64,000 nt of DNA from Gulosibacter molinativorax (GCF_003010915.2 NZ_CP028426.1:2108001-2172000); one strand, 5' to 3'. Numbered from the stretch's first letter, positions 16,292 to 29,743 are shown. The notes: generated by a model not told the origin, from the sequence alone. Program-made: numbers and translations.

Positions 16292-17819
16292 GAGCGGGTT
16301 CTCCGATAGTGAGTGCGACGAGTTCGTCACGGGTGACAGATTCGGCGTTGCGTTCCGCGACGATGCGGCCGCCGTTGACGACGATGATGCGGTCAGCGAG
16401 GCGAAGCACCTCGTGAACGTCGGACGAGGACAGGAGGACGGCGGAGCCGCCCTCCGCGAGCTGGTCGATCTCGCGGTGAATGTCTTCCTTCGCGGCGATG
16501 TCGACGCCGTTGGTCGGCTCCTCGAGGAAGATCGCGTCGGGCTTGTCGGCAAGCCACTTCGCGAGCAGCACCTTCTGCTGGTTTCCGCCGGAGAGCATCG
16601 CGACGGCGGGATCCGCGCCAATGGTCTTGACGCCCCAGGCCTGCCGCAGCTCGCGAGCTCGGCGATGCAGGTCCTGCCAGTTCACGAAGCTCCGGCGCTC
16701 CTTGCGGTCTCGCGCCATCAGGATGTTTTCATCCACACTGAGCCCACCGACCAGGCCATTCGCAATGCGGTTGCCGGTGATGCAGCGCAGCCCGCTTCGT
16801 AGCGATTTCTTGACGCTGCCGAAGGGCACGACCTGTCCGTCGATCTCAAGCTTCCCCGAGTCGGGAATCGATCGCCCGGCCAGAGCGCCGAACAGCACGG
16901 CTTGCCCGTCGCCGGCAGGCCCCAGGACGGCGACGATCTCGCCGCCGCGAACCCGGACATTCAGCCGCTGCAACCGACGGCCCGAGCTGAGGTCTTCGAG
17001 CGCGATCCGCTCTTCACCGAGAGCGCGATCGGCTCGATCAGGGCGGGTCTGCACCACGTCGCTGCCGACCATCGCGCGGACGAGCGTCGGCACATCCAGT
17101 TCGCTACGAGGCACCGTGAGCCGCTTGCGACCGTCGCGCATGATGGTGACGCGATCTGCCAACTCGAGAATCTCATCCAGGTGGTGCGAGATATAGATGA
17201 TCGCGCGCCCCTTGCTGCGCAGTAGCTTGACGAGGTCGCGAACGCGCTCCGCCGCGGCACCGCCAAGCGTGGCCGTGGGCTCATCCAGGATCAGGATGTG
17301 GCCCTGGTGGTTCTCGCGCGCAATCTCGACAAGCGTCTGTTCGGCCGACGTCAGGTTGCCGGCAAGGATGCGCGGGTCAATATCGAGCCCAATCTCGCCC
17401 AGGAGCACGCGCGCCTGCTCGTGGACCCGCTTCCAGTCGATCGCGCCGCCGCGCTTGGGGAGTCGGCCGATGAGCAGGTTCTCCCCCACGGTCAGGCTGT
17501 CCACGAGATTGCGCTTCTGCGGCACAGTGGCAATCCCGTGCTCGCGAGCCTTACGCGGGGTGAGGGAATGCACCTCCGCACCGTCGATGTACATCTCGCC
17601 CTCATTGGGCACGATGCTGCCGCTGATGACGTTGACGAGGGTGGATTTACCCGCGCCGTTCATCCCGACGAGGGCGTGCACCTCCCCCGCACGGAGGTCG
17701 AAGTCGACATCGCGCAGTGCCGCCGCACCGCCGAAGTGCTTCGAGATGCTGTGCATGTCGATCACTGTGGCGCCGCGTTCGTCCGTCGGTGGCGCTTTGA
17801 GTTGCTGATCTGGTTTCAC
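16284..17819 (-). CDS. sugar ABC transporter ATP-binding protein, duplicated (RbsA-like)
   Basis: The 511 residues contain two ABC domains. The first has Walker A GMNGAGKSTLVN, a variant signature LTSAEQTLVEIA and Walker B HILILDEPTA. The second has a degenerate Walker A (GPAGDGQAVLFGAL) but a complete LSGGNQQKVLLAKWL signature and FLEEPTNGVD. This one-competent, one-degenerate arrangement is normal for carbohydrate uptake-1 ATPases. It is the first gene of the operon and is divergent from the FAD monooxygenase at 18061. Confidence 0.92.
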   Translation of the reverse strand: MKPDQQLKAPPTDERGATVIDMHSISKHFGGAAALRDVDFDLRAGEVHALVGMNGAGKSTLVNVISGSIVPNEGEMYIDGAEVHSLTPRKAREHGIATVPQKRNLVDSLTVGENLLIGRLPKRGGAIDWKRVHEQARVLLGEIGLDIDPRILAGNLTSAEQTLVEIARENHQGHILILDEPTATLGGAAAERVRDLVKLLRSKGRAIIYISHHLDEILELADRVTIMRDGRKRLTVPRSELDVPTLVRAMVGSDVVQTRPDRADRALGEERIALEDLSSGRRLQRLNVRVRGGEIVAVLGPAGDGQAVLFGALAGRSIPDSGKLEIDGQVVPFGSVKKSLRSGLRCITGNRIANGLVGGLSVDENILMARDRKERRSFVNWQDLHRRARELRQAWGVKTIGADPAVAMLSGGNQQKVLLAKWLADKPDAIFLEEPTNGVDIAAKEDIHREIDQLAEGGSAVLLSSSDVHEVLRLADRIIVVNGGRIVAERNAESVTRDELVALTIGEPARA

Positions 17820-17930
17820 CAGGCCTCCTGCGTCGTTGCAGTGGAAGGCGATCTACCGTGAGGCGATCGCGTTGTTGATCCGCGAGACGTCTGTGTCTCG
17901 GCGTCGTGGGACAAAGTTAGCGCGATTTCG

Positions 17931-17980
17931 ATATATCTGCAAACATAACTTGTGGAGCGAAGGTTATATATGCCAACATA
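17931..17980. promoter_or_regulatory. AT-rich direct repeats in the ABC / FAD monooxygenase divergent promoter
   Basis: ATATATCTGCAAACATA (17931-17947) and ATATATGCCAACATA (17966-17980) are similar and 35 bp apart. They lie in an AT-rich patch of an otherwise GC-rich gap between the divergent genes. A shared operator for both directions is likely; the nearby MarR protein at 19295 is a candidate binder. Confidence 0.45.
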
Positions 17981-18060
17981 TGTTCCCAAGCGATCCTCAC
18001 CGTTGAGCATCGCGAAATCTGGTGCAACAGGGCACCCCCAATCACACGACAAAGGTGTAG

Positions 18061-19203
18061 GTGATTCGAATGACCCGAGGCAAAGCTCTCATCGTTGGTG
18101 GCGGCATTGGCGGACTCTCGACTGCGATCGCGCTGGCGAACGCGGACTACGAGGTACGCGTCGTCGAACAGCACGAGGACCTCCGCTCCTCGATTTTCGG
18201 CGTGGGCATCATCCAGCCGATCAATGCGCTGCGCGCCCTTAAGATGCTCGGCGTGCTCGACGAGTGCCTCGACCAGGGCTTCCCCGCGAAGGCGTGGGGC
18301 GCCATGTACGACGTAGACGGCAATTTCCTTCACGAGATGGCAGGCTCCAAGATCGAGGATGACGACCTCCCCCCGATGAACGGCCTCACCCGCCCGAAGT
18401 TGCACAAGATTCTCACCGACGCCACGCTCGCAGCCGGGGCCCGGATCGACTACTCGACCGCGTTCTCGGAGCTCACCGAGGAAGAGGATGGCGTCGTCGT
18501 CACCCTCGCTGACGGCTCATCCGACAAGTACGACTTCGTGGTCGGGGCGGACGGCGTCCGCTCGGCCGTCCGCCTCTACGTGCTCGACGCAGAACTGCAG
18601 CCCCGCTACATCGGCCAGTCCGCCTACCGATTGAACATTCCCCGCGAACCCGAAATCGACCGCATCATCCTGCAGGAGGGGCCGAAGGGCATGGCCGGCC
18701 TGGTGCCGATCGGTAAGGACATGGCGTACCTCTTCTTCAACGCGGAAATGCCGCGCGAGGGTCGCCCCCAGGGTGCCGAGCTCGTGTCCTCGCTGCGCGA
18801 GTACCTCTCGGACTACAAGGGCATCACCGGCAAGATTCGCGACAAGTACCTCACCGAGGATGCGGACATCGTACTTCGCCCGGAAGAGTCACTAATGGCC
18901 TACGGCGAGTGGCACAACGGTCGCGTTGTGCTCATCGGCGACGCGGTGCACGCGATTACTCCACACCTCGGACAGGGCGCCGCTCAGGCCATCGAAGATG
19001 GCGTCGTGCTCGCCGACAGTCTTGTGAACGCTGGCTCTCTCGAAGAGGCATTCGCGAACTACACTGAGCGTCGCTTCGAGCGCTGCAAGCTCATCGTCGA
19101 GACGTCGCTCGCCATTGGCGAATGGGAATGCGGCCACCTGGACGACTTCGATAACGTGGCCGCCACGAACCATGTCCTCGAAATAATGGCACAGCCGCTC
19201 TAG
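18061..19203 (+). CDS. class A FAD-dependent monooxygenase
   Basis: The 380-residue flavoprotein has GGGIGGLSTAIALA at the N-terminus, the DG motif VVGADGVRSAVR near residue 163 and the GD motif VVLIGDAVHAITPHLGQGAAQAIEDG near residue 295, where PHLGQGA is the salicylate/3-hydroxybenzoate hydroxylase form. It should hydroxylate a small aromatic or heterocyclic substrate with NAD(P)H and O2. GTG 18061 is 5 bases after AAAGG; ATG 18070 is possible. It is divergent from the sugar-type ABC operon and followed by a MarR gene. It is not a close duplicate of the monooxygenase at 6723. Confidence 0.86.
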   Translation: MIRMTRGKALIVGGGIGGLSTAIALANADYEVRVVEQHEDLRSSIFGVGIIQPINALRALKMLGVLDECLDQGFPAKAWGAMYDVDGNFLHEMAGSKIEDDDLPPMNGLTRPKLHKILTDATLAAGARIDYSTAFSELTEEEDGVVVTLADGSSDKYDFVVGADGVRSAVRLYVLDAELQPRYIGQSAYRLNIPREPEIDRIILQEGPKGMAGLVPIGKDMAYLFFNAEMPREGRPQGAELVSSLREYLSDYKGITGKIRDKYLTEDADIVLRPEESLMAYGEWHNGRVVLIGDAVHAITPHLGQGAAQAIEDGVVLADSLVNAGSLEEAFANYTERRFERCKLIVETSLAIGEWECGHLDDFDNVAATNHVLEIMAQPL

Positions 19204-19294
19204 GCGCCAAACGCTTCGACACGTATCTCGCTGGCCGATAGGTTGCCTGACCTGTCGGCCAGCCGCATGCGCCGAGGGTTGTTAGGCTCAGCCC

Positions 19295-19777
19295 ATGACT
19301 GACCGCCAGGATACGGTGTCGGCGGAAGAAGTTCGCGCCCCCGAATCGGATGCATCCGTTCACGCATTGACCGTGACATTACGCGAATTAGCGTGGACCG
19401 TGCACTATCGGATTCCGGATCGAGCTCAAGTGCCGTCAACCGAATTGACGCTATTGAAGCAAATCATCGATCAGCCCGGATCGACGGTCGGCCAGTTGTC
19501 GGCGGCCCTGAATATCCGGCAGTCGAATACGAGCACTGCGGTCCGCTCGCTGGTAGAGCGGGGCTTCGTCGAGCGAGTGCCCGACACCTCCGATAAGCGA
19601 GTCGTGCACATTCACGCGACGGAGCAGGGCGAGACCGAGCACGCCGAGATTGCACTCGCCTGGGCCGCCGGGCTGGACGATGCGATCGCGGCGCTATCCC
19701 CGAGCAACTCCAGCAGCTCATGGATGCACATGACGCACTGCACGCGCTCGAGCGAATCATCCGCGCAAATTAACTAA
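19295..19777 (+). CDS. MarR-family regulator with frameshifted C-terminus
   Basis: Residues about 25-115 form a MarR winged helix (LTLLKQIIDQPGSTVGQLSAALNIRQSNTSTAVRSLVERGFVER, then DKRVVHIHATEQG). After AALSP the reading frame gives a Ser-rich ending that does not look like MarR. The frame reached by adding one base at CCCC (19698-19701) reads EQLQQLMDAHDALHALERII and stops at 19771-19773, the normal dimerisation helix. Either a one-base deletion has occurred or the assembly dropped a C. Function may be lost or altered. It lies behind the FAD monooxygenase and is its likely regulator. Confidence 0.85.
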   Translation: MTDRQDTVSAEEVRAPESDASVHALTVTLRELAWTVHYRIPDRAQVPSTELTLLKQIIDQPGSTVGQLSAALNIRQSNTSTAVRSLVERGFVERVPDTSDKRVVHIHATEQGETEHAEIALAWAAGLDDAIAALSPSNSSSSWMHMTHCTRSSESSAQIN

Positions 19778-19809
19778 AAATAGGCCCCACTTGGCGGGGC
19801 CTATTTTTT
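19776..19809 (+). terminator. intrinsic terminator after marR
   Basis: AAAATAGGCCCC and GGGGCCTATTTT pair around a 7-base loop and are followed by TTTTTT. It directly follows the MarR stop codon and shields the rRNA operon from it. Confidence 0.93.
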
Positions 19810-19874
19810 GTGCGTATTGAAGCGGGATGCGCCCGGAGTCTGGCTGCGCTCCCACGGGCATTTGTTTCGGAAAC

Positions 19875-19917
19875 AAAAAAAGAGGGGAACACCCAAAACG
19901 AGTGTCCCCCTCAAAAA
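19875..19917 (-). terminator. rRNA operon terminator
   Basis: On the minus strand, GAGGGGGACAC and GTGTTCCCCTC pair around a 9-base loop and are followed by seven T. It lies immediately beyond the 5S rRNA gene. Confidence 0.92.
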
Positions 19918-19920
19918 GAA

Positions 19921-20038
19921 GTCCGGCAGTGACCTACTCTCCCACACAGTCCCCCATGCAGTACCATCGGCGCAAAGACGCTTAGCTTCCGGGTTCGGAA
20001 TGTAACCGGGCGTTTCCATCTCGCTATAACCACCGAAA
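19921..20038 (-). rRNA. rrf: 5S ribosomal RNA
   Basis: On the minus strand the sequence starts GTTTCGGTGGTTATAGCG and ends AGGTCACTGCCGGACT, with the conserved internal CCGAACCCGGAAGCTAAG. It is the last gene of the 16S-23S-5S operon, with a terminator directly behind. The end positions are uncertain by a few bases. Confidence 0.95.
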
Positions 20039-20171
20039 CACTATCGAATTATCAACCACCACACCCCACCACGAACACCAACCCACACGGATTGACACTC
20101 GTAACAGAGCACGGCACTCGACTATATATCGAGAACCACAAAGCGGACGCAAACATCGTTACACGAATCAA

Positions 20172-25130
<4,959 letters not shown>

Positions 25131-25470
25131 TGAACAACACTCCCACCAACAAAACGCCGGCGAAAGCAAACATATTCACAAACCAACCCCCGCATCACCA
25201 AAGCAACACACAGGGCTGAGTTCAATCAACTGACAAAACAAACCAACCAACCAACCAACACGGTCGGACTGGCTTTTCTTTTATCCAAAATAAGGAACCA
25301 CAAAAGGATCCAAAATGGCATTAGACAATAAAAGTGCACACTGTTGAGTTCTCAAGGATCGGATGCCTACCATGTACCCAACCAACCACACCCTCACTCG
25401 GATGTTCTCTCGTGGTGGGCCTCGCGGAGGCAACTTCACTAACCTACACCAGGCAATTCCAGCATGTCAA
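25131..25470 (-). promoter_or_regulatory. rRNA operon leader and promoter
   Basis: A strong promoter is read on the minus strand: TTGACA (25470-25465), 18 bases, TAGGTT (25446-25441). The leader downstream contains TTGAGAACTCAACAGTGTGC (25354-25335), the actinobacterial leader block that resembles the spacer element and fits a boxA/RNase III function. Four CCAA units occur near 25240-25258. The stretch 25471-25792 further upstream holds no gene that I can support. Confidence 0.75.
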
Positions 25471-25792
25471 CTCGCGCACTCCCGTGAGATCTAACCGATC
25501 TTTCGAAGCCACCAACCCAACAGGGCTATTCGTGACACGCACCGAACCGTTAGGCCCTGGTGTGTTGTTCCCGTTTCCGGCAACTCGATAAGCATATGAC
25601 AACCCATCGATCCCACGCAAACCCACACCCCCAAACAAGCCGACTTCCGCACCACCACGCGGCACAGAGCCTTCAACCCGGGCGTGTCAAACGCCAGTAT
25701 TCGATGCTCTTTCGAGTCTCAGGAGCAATCACAGTCGATTTCAGCGTGCATCTGGCAGCCGCATCCTCAAGTGACCGCCATAGTCTTTCTCC

Positions 25793-26131
25793 ATGCCGAG
25801 CCAAGAGTTCATCCACGAGGTCCTTGCCGTGGTTCAGCGCATCCCCGCCGGCCGAGTCATGACGTACGGCGATGTTGCCGCAGCGGTGGGCTCTAACGCT
25901 CCCCGCGCAGTTGGCATGGTGATGGCTCGGTATGGCAGCGGTGTGGCGTGGTGGCGAGTTGTTCCCGCATCCGGACTCCCGCCGCAAGGGCACTCAGGTC
26001 GCGCACTCCCCCACTATGAACTCGAAGGCACGCCGCTCGCTCGCGTGGTTTCGCCCGAGGATTATCGGATCGCTCTCACCCGCGCTCGCCTCGAACCGGA
26101 TCACGAGATCTTTCGCAACGTCGAGTCTTAG
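25793..26131 (+). CDS. alkyltransferase-like (ATL) DNA-binding protein, MGMT family
   Basis: The 112 residues match only the DNA-binding domain of O6-methylguanine methyltransferase (IPAGRVMTYGDVAAAVGSNAPRAVGMVMAR). The reactive PCHRV motif reads AWWRVV, so the alkyl-accepting Cys is Trp. ATL proteins bind O6-alkylguanine without repair and hand it to nucleotide excision repair. The protein is full length for this type. It stands alone just upstream of the rRNA promoter, transcribed away from it. Its stop overlaps the end of the decayed Fic frame on the other strand by 4 bases. Confidence 0.85.
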   Translation: MPSQEFIHEVLAVVQRIPAGRVMTYGDVAAAVGSNAPRAVGMVMARYGSGVAWWRVVPASGLPPQGHSGRALPHYELEGTPLARVVSPEDYRIALTRARLEPDHEIFRNVES

Positions 26132-26550
26132 CCCGCCAGCCGAGAGGAATCTTTCAGCTTGTCAACTTCCGGGCTGATCCACTCATAGCCGTTCGTTTCG
26201 AGGAACAACGTCGCGGACAAGAATGACGTTCTCTTGTTCCCATCGTGGAAATATTGAGTCGTCGCGAACCCGTGAAGCAGGGCCGCTGCTTTCTCGAATA
26301 CCTTCACGAAGAGTTCCCGGCCAAAATATTCTTGCTGAGGCCGAACAGCGATGCCGCGGACGACTTCTTCATCACGCAAGAAACAGAACATGAACCTGAG
26401 TAGCTGGGTGTCGCCGCAAACATCGCTGAACACTCGCGCGCTCAGTCGCCGAAGTATGCACAAGGAAGCGTACGCGGCGCTCACCGTCCAATGGACGCCG
26501 CACCAAACGAATCCCCGTCGAACCTCGAGCACAAGCGCGGCCCGTCTCAC
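26128..26550 (-). pseudogene. Fic/Doc family remnant
   Basis: Only the middle of a Doc-like protein is recognisable: LRDEEVVRGIAVRPQQEYFGRELFVKVFEKAAALLHGF, then TTQYFHDGNKRTSFLSATLFLETNGYEW. The Fic motif HxFxDGNKR reads QYFHDGNKR, so the catalytic His is Gln (CAA at 26256-26254). The normal N-terminal helix is replaced by unrelated Cys/Arg-rich residues and the C-terminus stops early. It is most likely decayed. No Phd-type antitoxin is visible next to it. Confidence 0.65.
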
Positions 26551-26774
26551 ACATTTCGCATCAGCATCACGAGTCCGCCGGGATCAGTCAACAGGACGCC
26601 TCGCGGGTTCTCTGCCACCGCCTCCAAAATGCGGCGAAGGAGGCCTACTCCGGACCGTTTGACGACGATCTCGAGGCCGTCGCGGATGCTCTCGAACAGG
26701 CACGGATTAGTTCAAGTGTGGGCAGAATGTGGGCACGGGAGCGGTCTCGCGAAACGAGAAACGAGAAACGAGAA
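26551..26774. other. no confident gene between Fic remnant and tRNA-Ser terminator
   Basis: Both strands have open stretches of 50-60 codons here, but none has a convincing start or a family I recognise. Near 26755-26777 the unit CGAGAAA is repeated three times. The stretch looks like decayed accessory DNA beside the tRNA gene. Confidence 0.4.
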
Positions 26775-26818
26775 ACCCCCGACTCCGTTGGTATTCCAAC
26801 GAAGTCGGGGGTTATTTC
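26775..26818 (-). terminator. terminator of tRNA-Ser
   Basis: The arms ACCCCCGACTCCGTTGG and CCAACGAAGTCGGGGGTT pair with one mismatch around a 4-base loop. It follows the tRNA 3' end at once. Confidence 0.85.
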
Positions 26819-26819
26819 G

Positions 26820-26909
26820 TGGCGGTGACGGTGGGATTTGAACCCACGGTGGAGTTGCCCCCACACAACATTTCGAGTGTTGCACCTTCGGCCGCTCGGA
26901 CACGTCACC
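26820..26909 (-). tRNA. serU: tRNA-Ser (anticodon CGA)
   Basis: On the minus strand the gene begins GGTGACGTGTCCGAGCGG and ends CGTCACCGCCA, with a 7-bp acceptor stem. The anticodon loop is CTCGAAA (anticodon CGA, reading UCG). A long variable arm (GGGGGCAACTCC) is as required for tRNA-Ser, and the T loop is GTTCAAATC. CCA is encoded. The length is 90 bases. Confidence 0.95.
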
Positions 26910-26916
26910 GCGGACA

Positions 26917-26946
26917 AATATACGGGCACACTCTCCAGAAATGCAA
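26917..26946 (-). promoter_or_regulatory. tRNA-Ser promoter
   Basis: TTGCAT (26946-26941), an 18-base spacer and TATATT (26922-26917) precede the tRNA by about 8 bases. The -35 hexamer overlaps the 10-bp target duplication of the insertion sequence at 26953, so the insertion removed everything upstream of the -35 but kept the hexamer. Confidence 0.7.
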
Positions 26947-26962
26947 ATTCATCAGGGCTCTT

Positions 26963-28111
26963 TCAAAGTCCGGTGATGGTTCTGATCGTGTTCGGGCGTG
27001 TGCCAGCATGGCGCAGGGCCGCGGTGATGTTCGTCGCGCCAGCCAAACGGTGCACGGTGATCGCTAGGTTTCGGATCGTGGCCATCAAGTGCGCGGCGTT
27101 GCCGGTACGGACCTGGGAAGCATCTTCGCGGTAGGCGGTATCGCGGATCCAATGCAACCGGTTCTCGATACCCCAATGCCCGCGAATGTAGCTCGCTAGG
27201 GCGGCGGGGCTGGCCTGTTCGGGTGGCAGCGAGGTGATCACGAACACGTGCTCGCGCGTGGACTCGCGGGTGCGGGGGTTGGTGCGGTCGCGCGTCAATC
27301 GCATTGTTTGTGCCGCGTGCGGGAACCTGATTCGCGTCGGGGCGGGCAGGCAGGTCGCTTCCCAGCGAGTGATCCTGCCGTGTTTCTTCTCGGTGTCGAG
27401 AAAGCCGGGTTGGTGGTGGGCCCAGTTCTGCTGCATGATCCGATCGCGCAGTGCTCGCTGGTTCGATTTCACGGTGAAGACATAGTGTGCGCCGTGCTCG
27501 TGTAACCAGTGTGCGTGGGATGTTTGGGTGTGGAGCGCGTCCGCAGTGACGATCATCCCCTGCAGGTCACCGAGCCTGGCGAGCAGGATCGGGAAGTGCG
27601 GGATCTCGTTCGTTTTCTCCGGGATGGGTTCTTGCTCGATCACACAGCCGGTACCGTGATCGAACGCGGCCATCAGGAACACGCGTTGCCCGTTGGCGTG
27701 TTTCGCGCCGCGGACTTCTTTGCCGTCGATGGCGACGACCTTGCTGGTGACGGAGTGCTGGTTGCGGGTCCACGCGCCTAAGTGTTCGTCGAGCCAGACC
27801 GGGTCGGCGCTGGTCGCGACGCGGTGCATCGTGGCGAGGGAGGGGGTTCGTCCTGATGGGAACGGCCGGGTTTGGGCTTGGTGGGCGGCCCATTCGGTGA
27901 TCATGGTGAGGGATTTTGCGCCGCAGAGTACCGCGGCCACGAAGATGCTGAGGAGTTCCGCGAATTCGTACCGGCAGCCGCGTCGGGAGCGTGGGTCTGG
28001 GGTGGTCGCGAGGAGATTGCGGAGGGCCTCGAAATCGATTTCGGGGACAGCCTCGAAGTCGGTCGGAGCAGTGGTGGTGGCGCAAATCAGGTCGATCAAC
28101 GATGATGACAT
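26963..28111 (-). CDS. ISAs1-family DDE transposase
   Basis: The start is ATG 28111 ([13 protein letters not shown]), with AGGAG 6 bases upstream; ATG 28132 is not preceded by a site. The 382 residues carry the family motifs [10 protein letters not shown] (first Asp), VTADALHTQ (second Asp) and [15 protein letters not shown] (Glu). The N-terminal half has the [18 protein letters not shown] region typical of ISAs1. The stop lies inside the left inverted repeat, so the gene fills the element. Its ribosome site is in the 3' arm of a 13-bp hairpin. Confidence 0.93.
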   Translation of the reverse strand: MSSSLIDLICATTTAPTDFEAVPEIDFEALRNLLATTPDPRSRRGCRYEFAELLSIFVAAVLCGAKSLTMITEWAAHQAQTRPFPSGRTPSLATMHRVATSADPVWLDEHLGAWTRNQHSVTSKVVAIDGKEVRGAKHANGQRVFLMAAFDHGTGCVIEQEPIPEKTNEIPHFPILLARLGDLQGMIVTADALHTQTSHAHWLHEHGAHYVFTVKSNQRALRDRIMQQNWAHHQPGFLDTEKKHGRITRWEATCLPAPTRIRFPHAAQTMRLTRDRTNPRTRESTREHVFVITSLPPEQASPAALASYIRGHWGIENRLHWIRDTAYREDASQVRTGNAAHLMATIRNLAITVHRLAGATNITAALRHAGTRPNTIRTITGL

Positions 28112-28112
28112 G

Positions 28113-28168
28113 TGAGAACTCCTGTGTTCCAACGGTTGTGGTAACCACCGGATTAACAGGAGTTCTCA
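28113..28168 (-). promoter_or_regulatory. hairpin that sequesters the transposase ribosome site
   Basis: In the transposase message, TGAGAACTCCTGT (28168-28156) pairs perfectly with ACAGGAGTTCTCA (28125-28113), and AGGAG is the Shine-Dalgarno site. ATG follows one base after the stem. Messages that read in from outside would contain both arms and hide the site. A message starting in the 30-base loop would leave it open. This is inferred from sequence and parallels the outside-transcript control of IS10 and IS50. Confidence 0.65.
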
Positions 28169-28312
28169 TCGGTTAAAAGCGGCCACGCCGCGCGCACGCC
28201 TCATCCAGGACTTTGAAAGAGCCCTGGCAAATTCATACGCAAAATTGGCTCGATTCCCGCGCCCTGTGGGGTGCTCCCCGGCGATGTCGGTGGGTCGGAA
28301 TACCCTTACGGC

Positions 28313-29656
28313 ATGCCTCCGAAGACAAAAGCTCGCCCCAAGTCCGCGTACGTCTGCACCGAGTGCGGGTACGAGGCCGTGAAATGGGTCGGCCGCTGCC
28401 CCGAATGCCAGACTTGGGGCACCGTCGAGGAGCGCGGCGCCACCGCGAAGGGCGTGCATTTTCAGGCGACCGCCTCGAAGCCCGCGACGAAGGCACGCCC
28501 CATCACCGAGGCTTCGGGGGTGGATGCGCACCACCTCCCCGTAGGCATCAGCGAGTTTGATCGCGTCCTCGGCGGGGGCATCGTTCCGGGTGCGGCGATC
28601 CTGCTTTCCGGAGAGCCGGGTGTCGGCAAGTCGACGCTGCTTATCGAGGTGGCTTCTCGCGTGGCCGCGACTGGCGCGAAGGTGCTCTACATCAGCGCCG
28701 AGGAGTCCGTGAACCAGGTACGGATGCGGGCGGCGCGCACCGACGCCCTGCAGCCGACGCTCTACCTCGCCAACGAAACCGACCTCGGCTCGGTGCTCGG
28801 GCACATCGAGGAAGTCGAGCCGGCGCTGCTCATCCTCGACTCTGTGCAGACCGTCTCGTCGAGCGAGGTGGATGCGTTGGCCGGGCAGCCAAGTCAGGTC
28901 CGCACCGTCGCGAGCACGATGGTGCGGATCGCCAAGGAGCGCGAGCTGCCAACGATTCTCGTCGGTCACGTCACGAAGGACGGCAATGTCGCCGGTCCCC
29001 GGCTGCTCGAGCACCTGGTGGATGTCGTGGCCCACATCGAGGGCGATCGTCAGACCGCGCTGCGGTTCGTTCGCACGCTCAAGAACCGCTTCGGCCCGAC
29101 GGATGAAGTCGGTTGCTTCGAGATGGAGGGCGACGGCATGAGGGAGGTCCCCGATCCCTCCGCGCTCTTCATCAGCGAACGAGACAACGCGGTCGCCGGT
29201 TCTTGCGTCACGATGTCGCTCGAGGGCCGCCGCGCGCTGCCCGTCGAGATCCAGGCGCTCGTCGTCGCCACGCAGGCGCCAAACCCCCGTCGCGTTGTGA
29301 ACGGAGTCGACGGCAACCGCGTCGCGATGGTGCTCGCCGTGCTCGAGCGTCGCATCAACCTACCGCTGAGCAAATTCGATGTGTACGTCTCGACGAGTGG
29401 CGGCGTTCGCGTCACGGAGCCTGCGGCCGACCTGGCGATTGCGCTTGCGATCGCCAGCGCTTACAAAAATCAGGCGGTCCAGCAGCGCGCGGTGGTCTTC
29501 GGTGAAGTCAGCCTCGTCGGCGAAATCCGCGGGGTGACATCGGAACGCCAACGCGTGAACGAGGCGGCCCGGCTCGGGTTTACCACACCGATCGGGTCCG
29601 GCAACGGCACGGTGAAGCAGGCGCTCGACGCGGCGCTCGTGCGGCGCGACAGTTGA
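28313..29656 (+). CDS. radA: DNA repair protein RadA
   Basis: The start is ATG 28313 (MPPKTKARPK). Domains in order: a C4 zinc finger (CTECGYEAVKWVGRCPEC, residues 12-30), a RecA-like ATPase with Walker A GEPGVGKST, the RadA-specific KNRFGPTDE motif, and a Lon-protease-like C-terminal domain that lacks the catalytic dyad. RadA is a DnaB-like helicase that extends heteroduplex in recombination intermediates. At 447 residues it is full length. The insertion sequence ends 77 bases (after the duplication) upstream and may have replaced part of its promoter. Confidence 0.96.
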   Translation: MPPKTKARPKSAYVCTECGYEAVKWVGRCPECQTWGTVEERGATAKGVHFQATASKPATKARPITEASGVDAHHLPVGISEFDRVLGGGIVPGAAILLSGEPGVGKSTLLIEVASRVAATGAKVLYISAEESVNQVRMRAARTDALQPTLYLANETDLGSVLGHIEEVEPALLILDSVQTVSSSEVDALAGQPSQVRTVASTMVRIAKERELPTILVGHVTKDGNVAGPRLLEHLVDVVAHIEGDRQTALRFVRTLKNRFGPTDEVGCFEMEGDGMREVPDPSALFISERDNAVAGSCVTMSLEGRRALPVEIQALVVATQAPNPRRVVNGVDGNRVAMVLAVLERRINLPLSKFDVYVSTSGGVRVTEPAADLAIALAIASAYKNQAVQQRAVVFGEVSLVGEIRGVTSERQRVNEAARLGFTTPIGSGNGTVKQALDAALVRRDS

Positions 29657-29743
29657 GGCATCCGGACTTTCGCCGAAGGATCAACTACCACAGCCACTCT
29701 TGCCGCGCGTTAGCTAAGGCACAAGCAATGAGCTCGCCAGTAG

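Larger units (their letters stand above)
26953..28226 (-). mobile_element. complete ISAs1-family insertion sequence
   Basis: The element is 1274 bp. Its terminal inverted repeats are 19 bp and perfect: CAGGGCTCTTTCAAAGTCC at 26953-26971 and its complement at 28208-28226. The 10-bp target duplication GCAAATTCAT lies at 26943-26952 and 28227-28236. It carries one intact transposase gene. Perfect ends, intact gene and intact duplication point to a recent insertion, which landed between the tRNA-Ser promoter and radA. Confidence 0.95.

Noticed and set aside
26491..26841. Plus-strand frame over the Fic remnant upstream region and tRNA
   Set aside because: It runs through the tRNA terminator and tRNA gene and has no recognisable domain.
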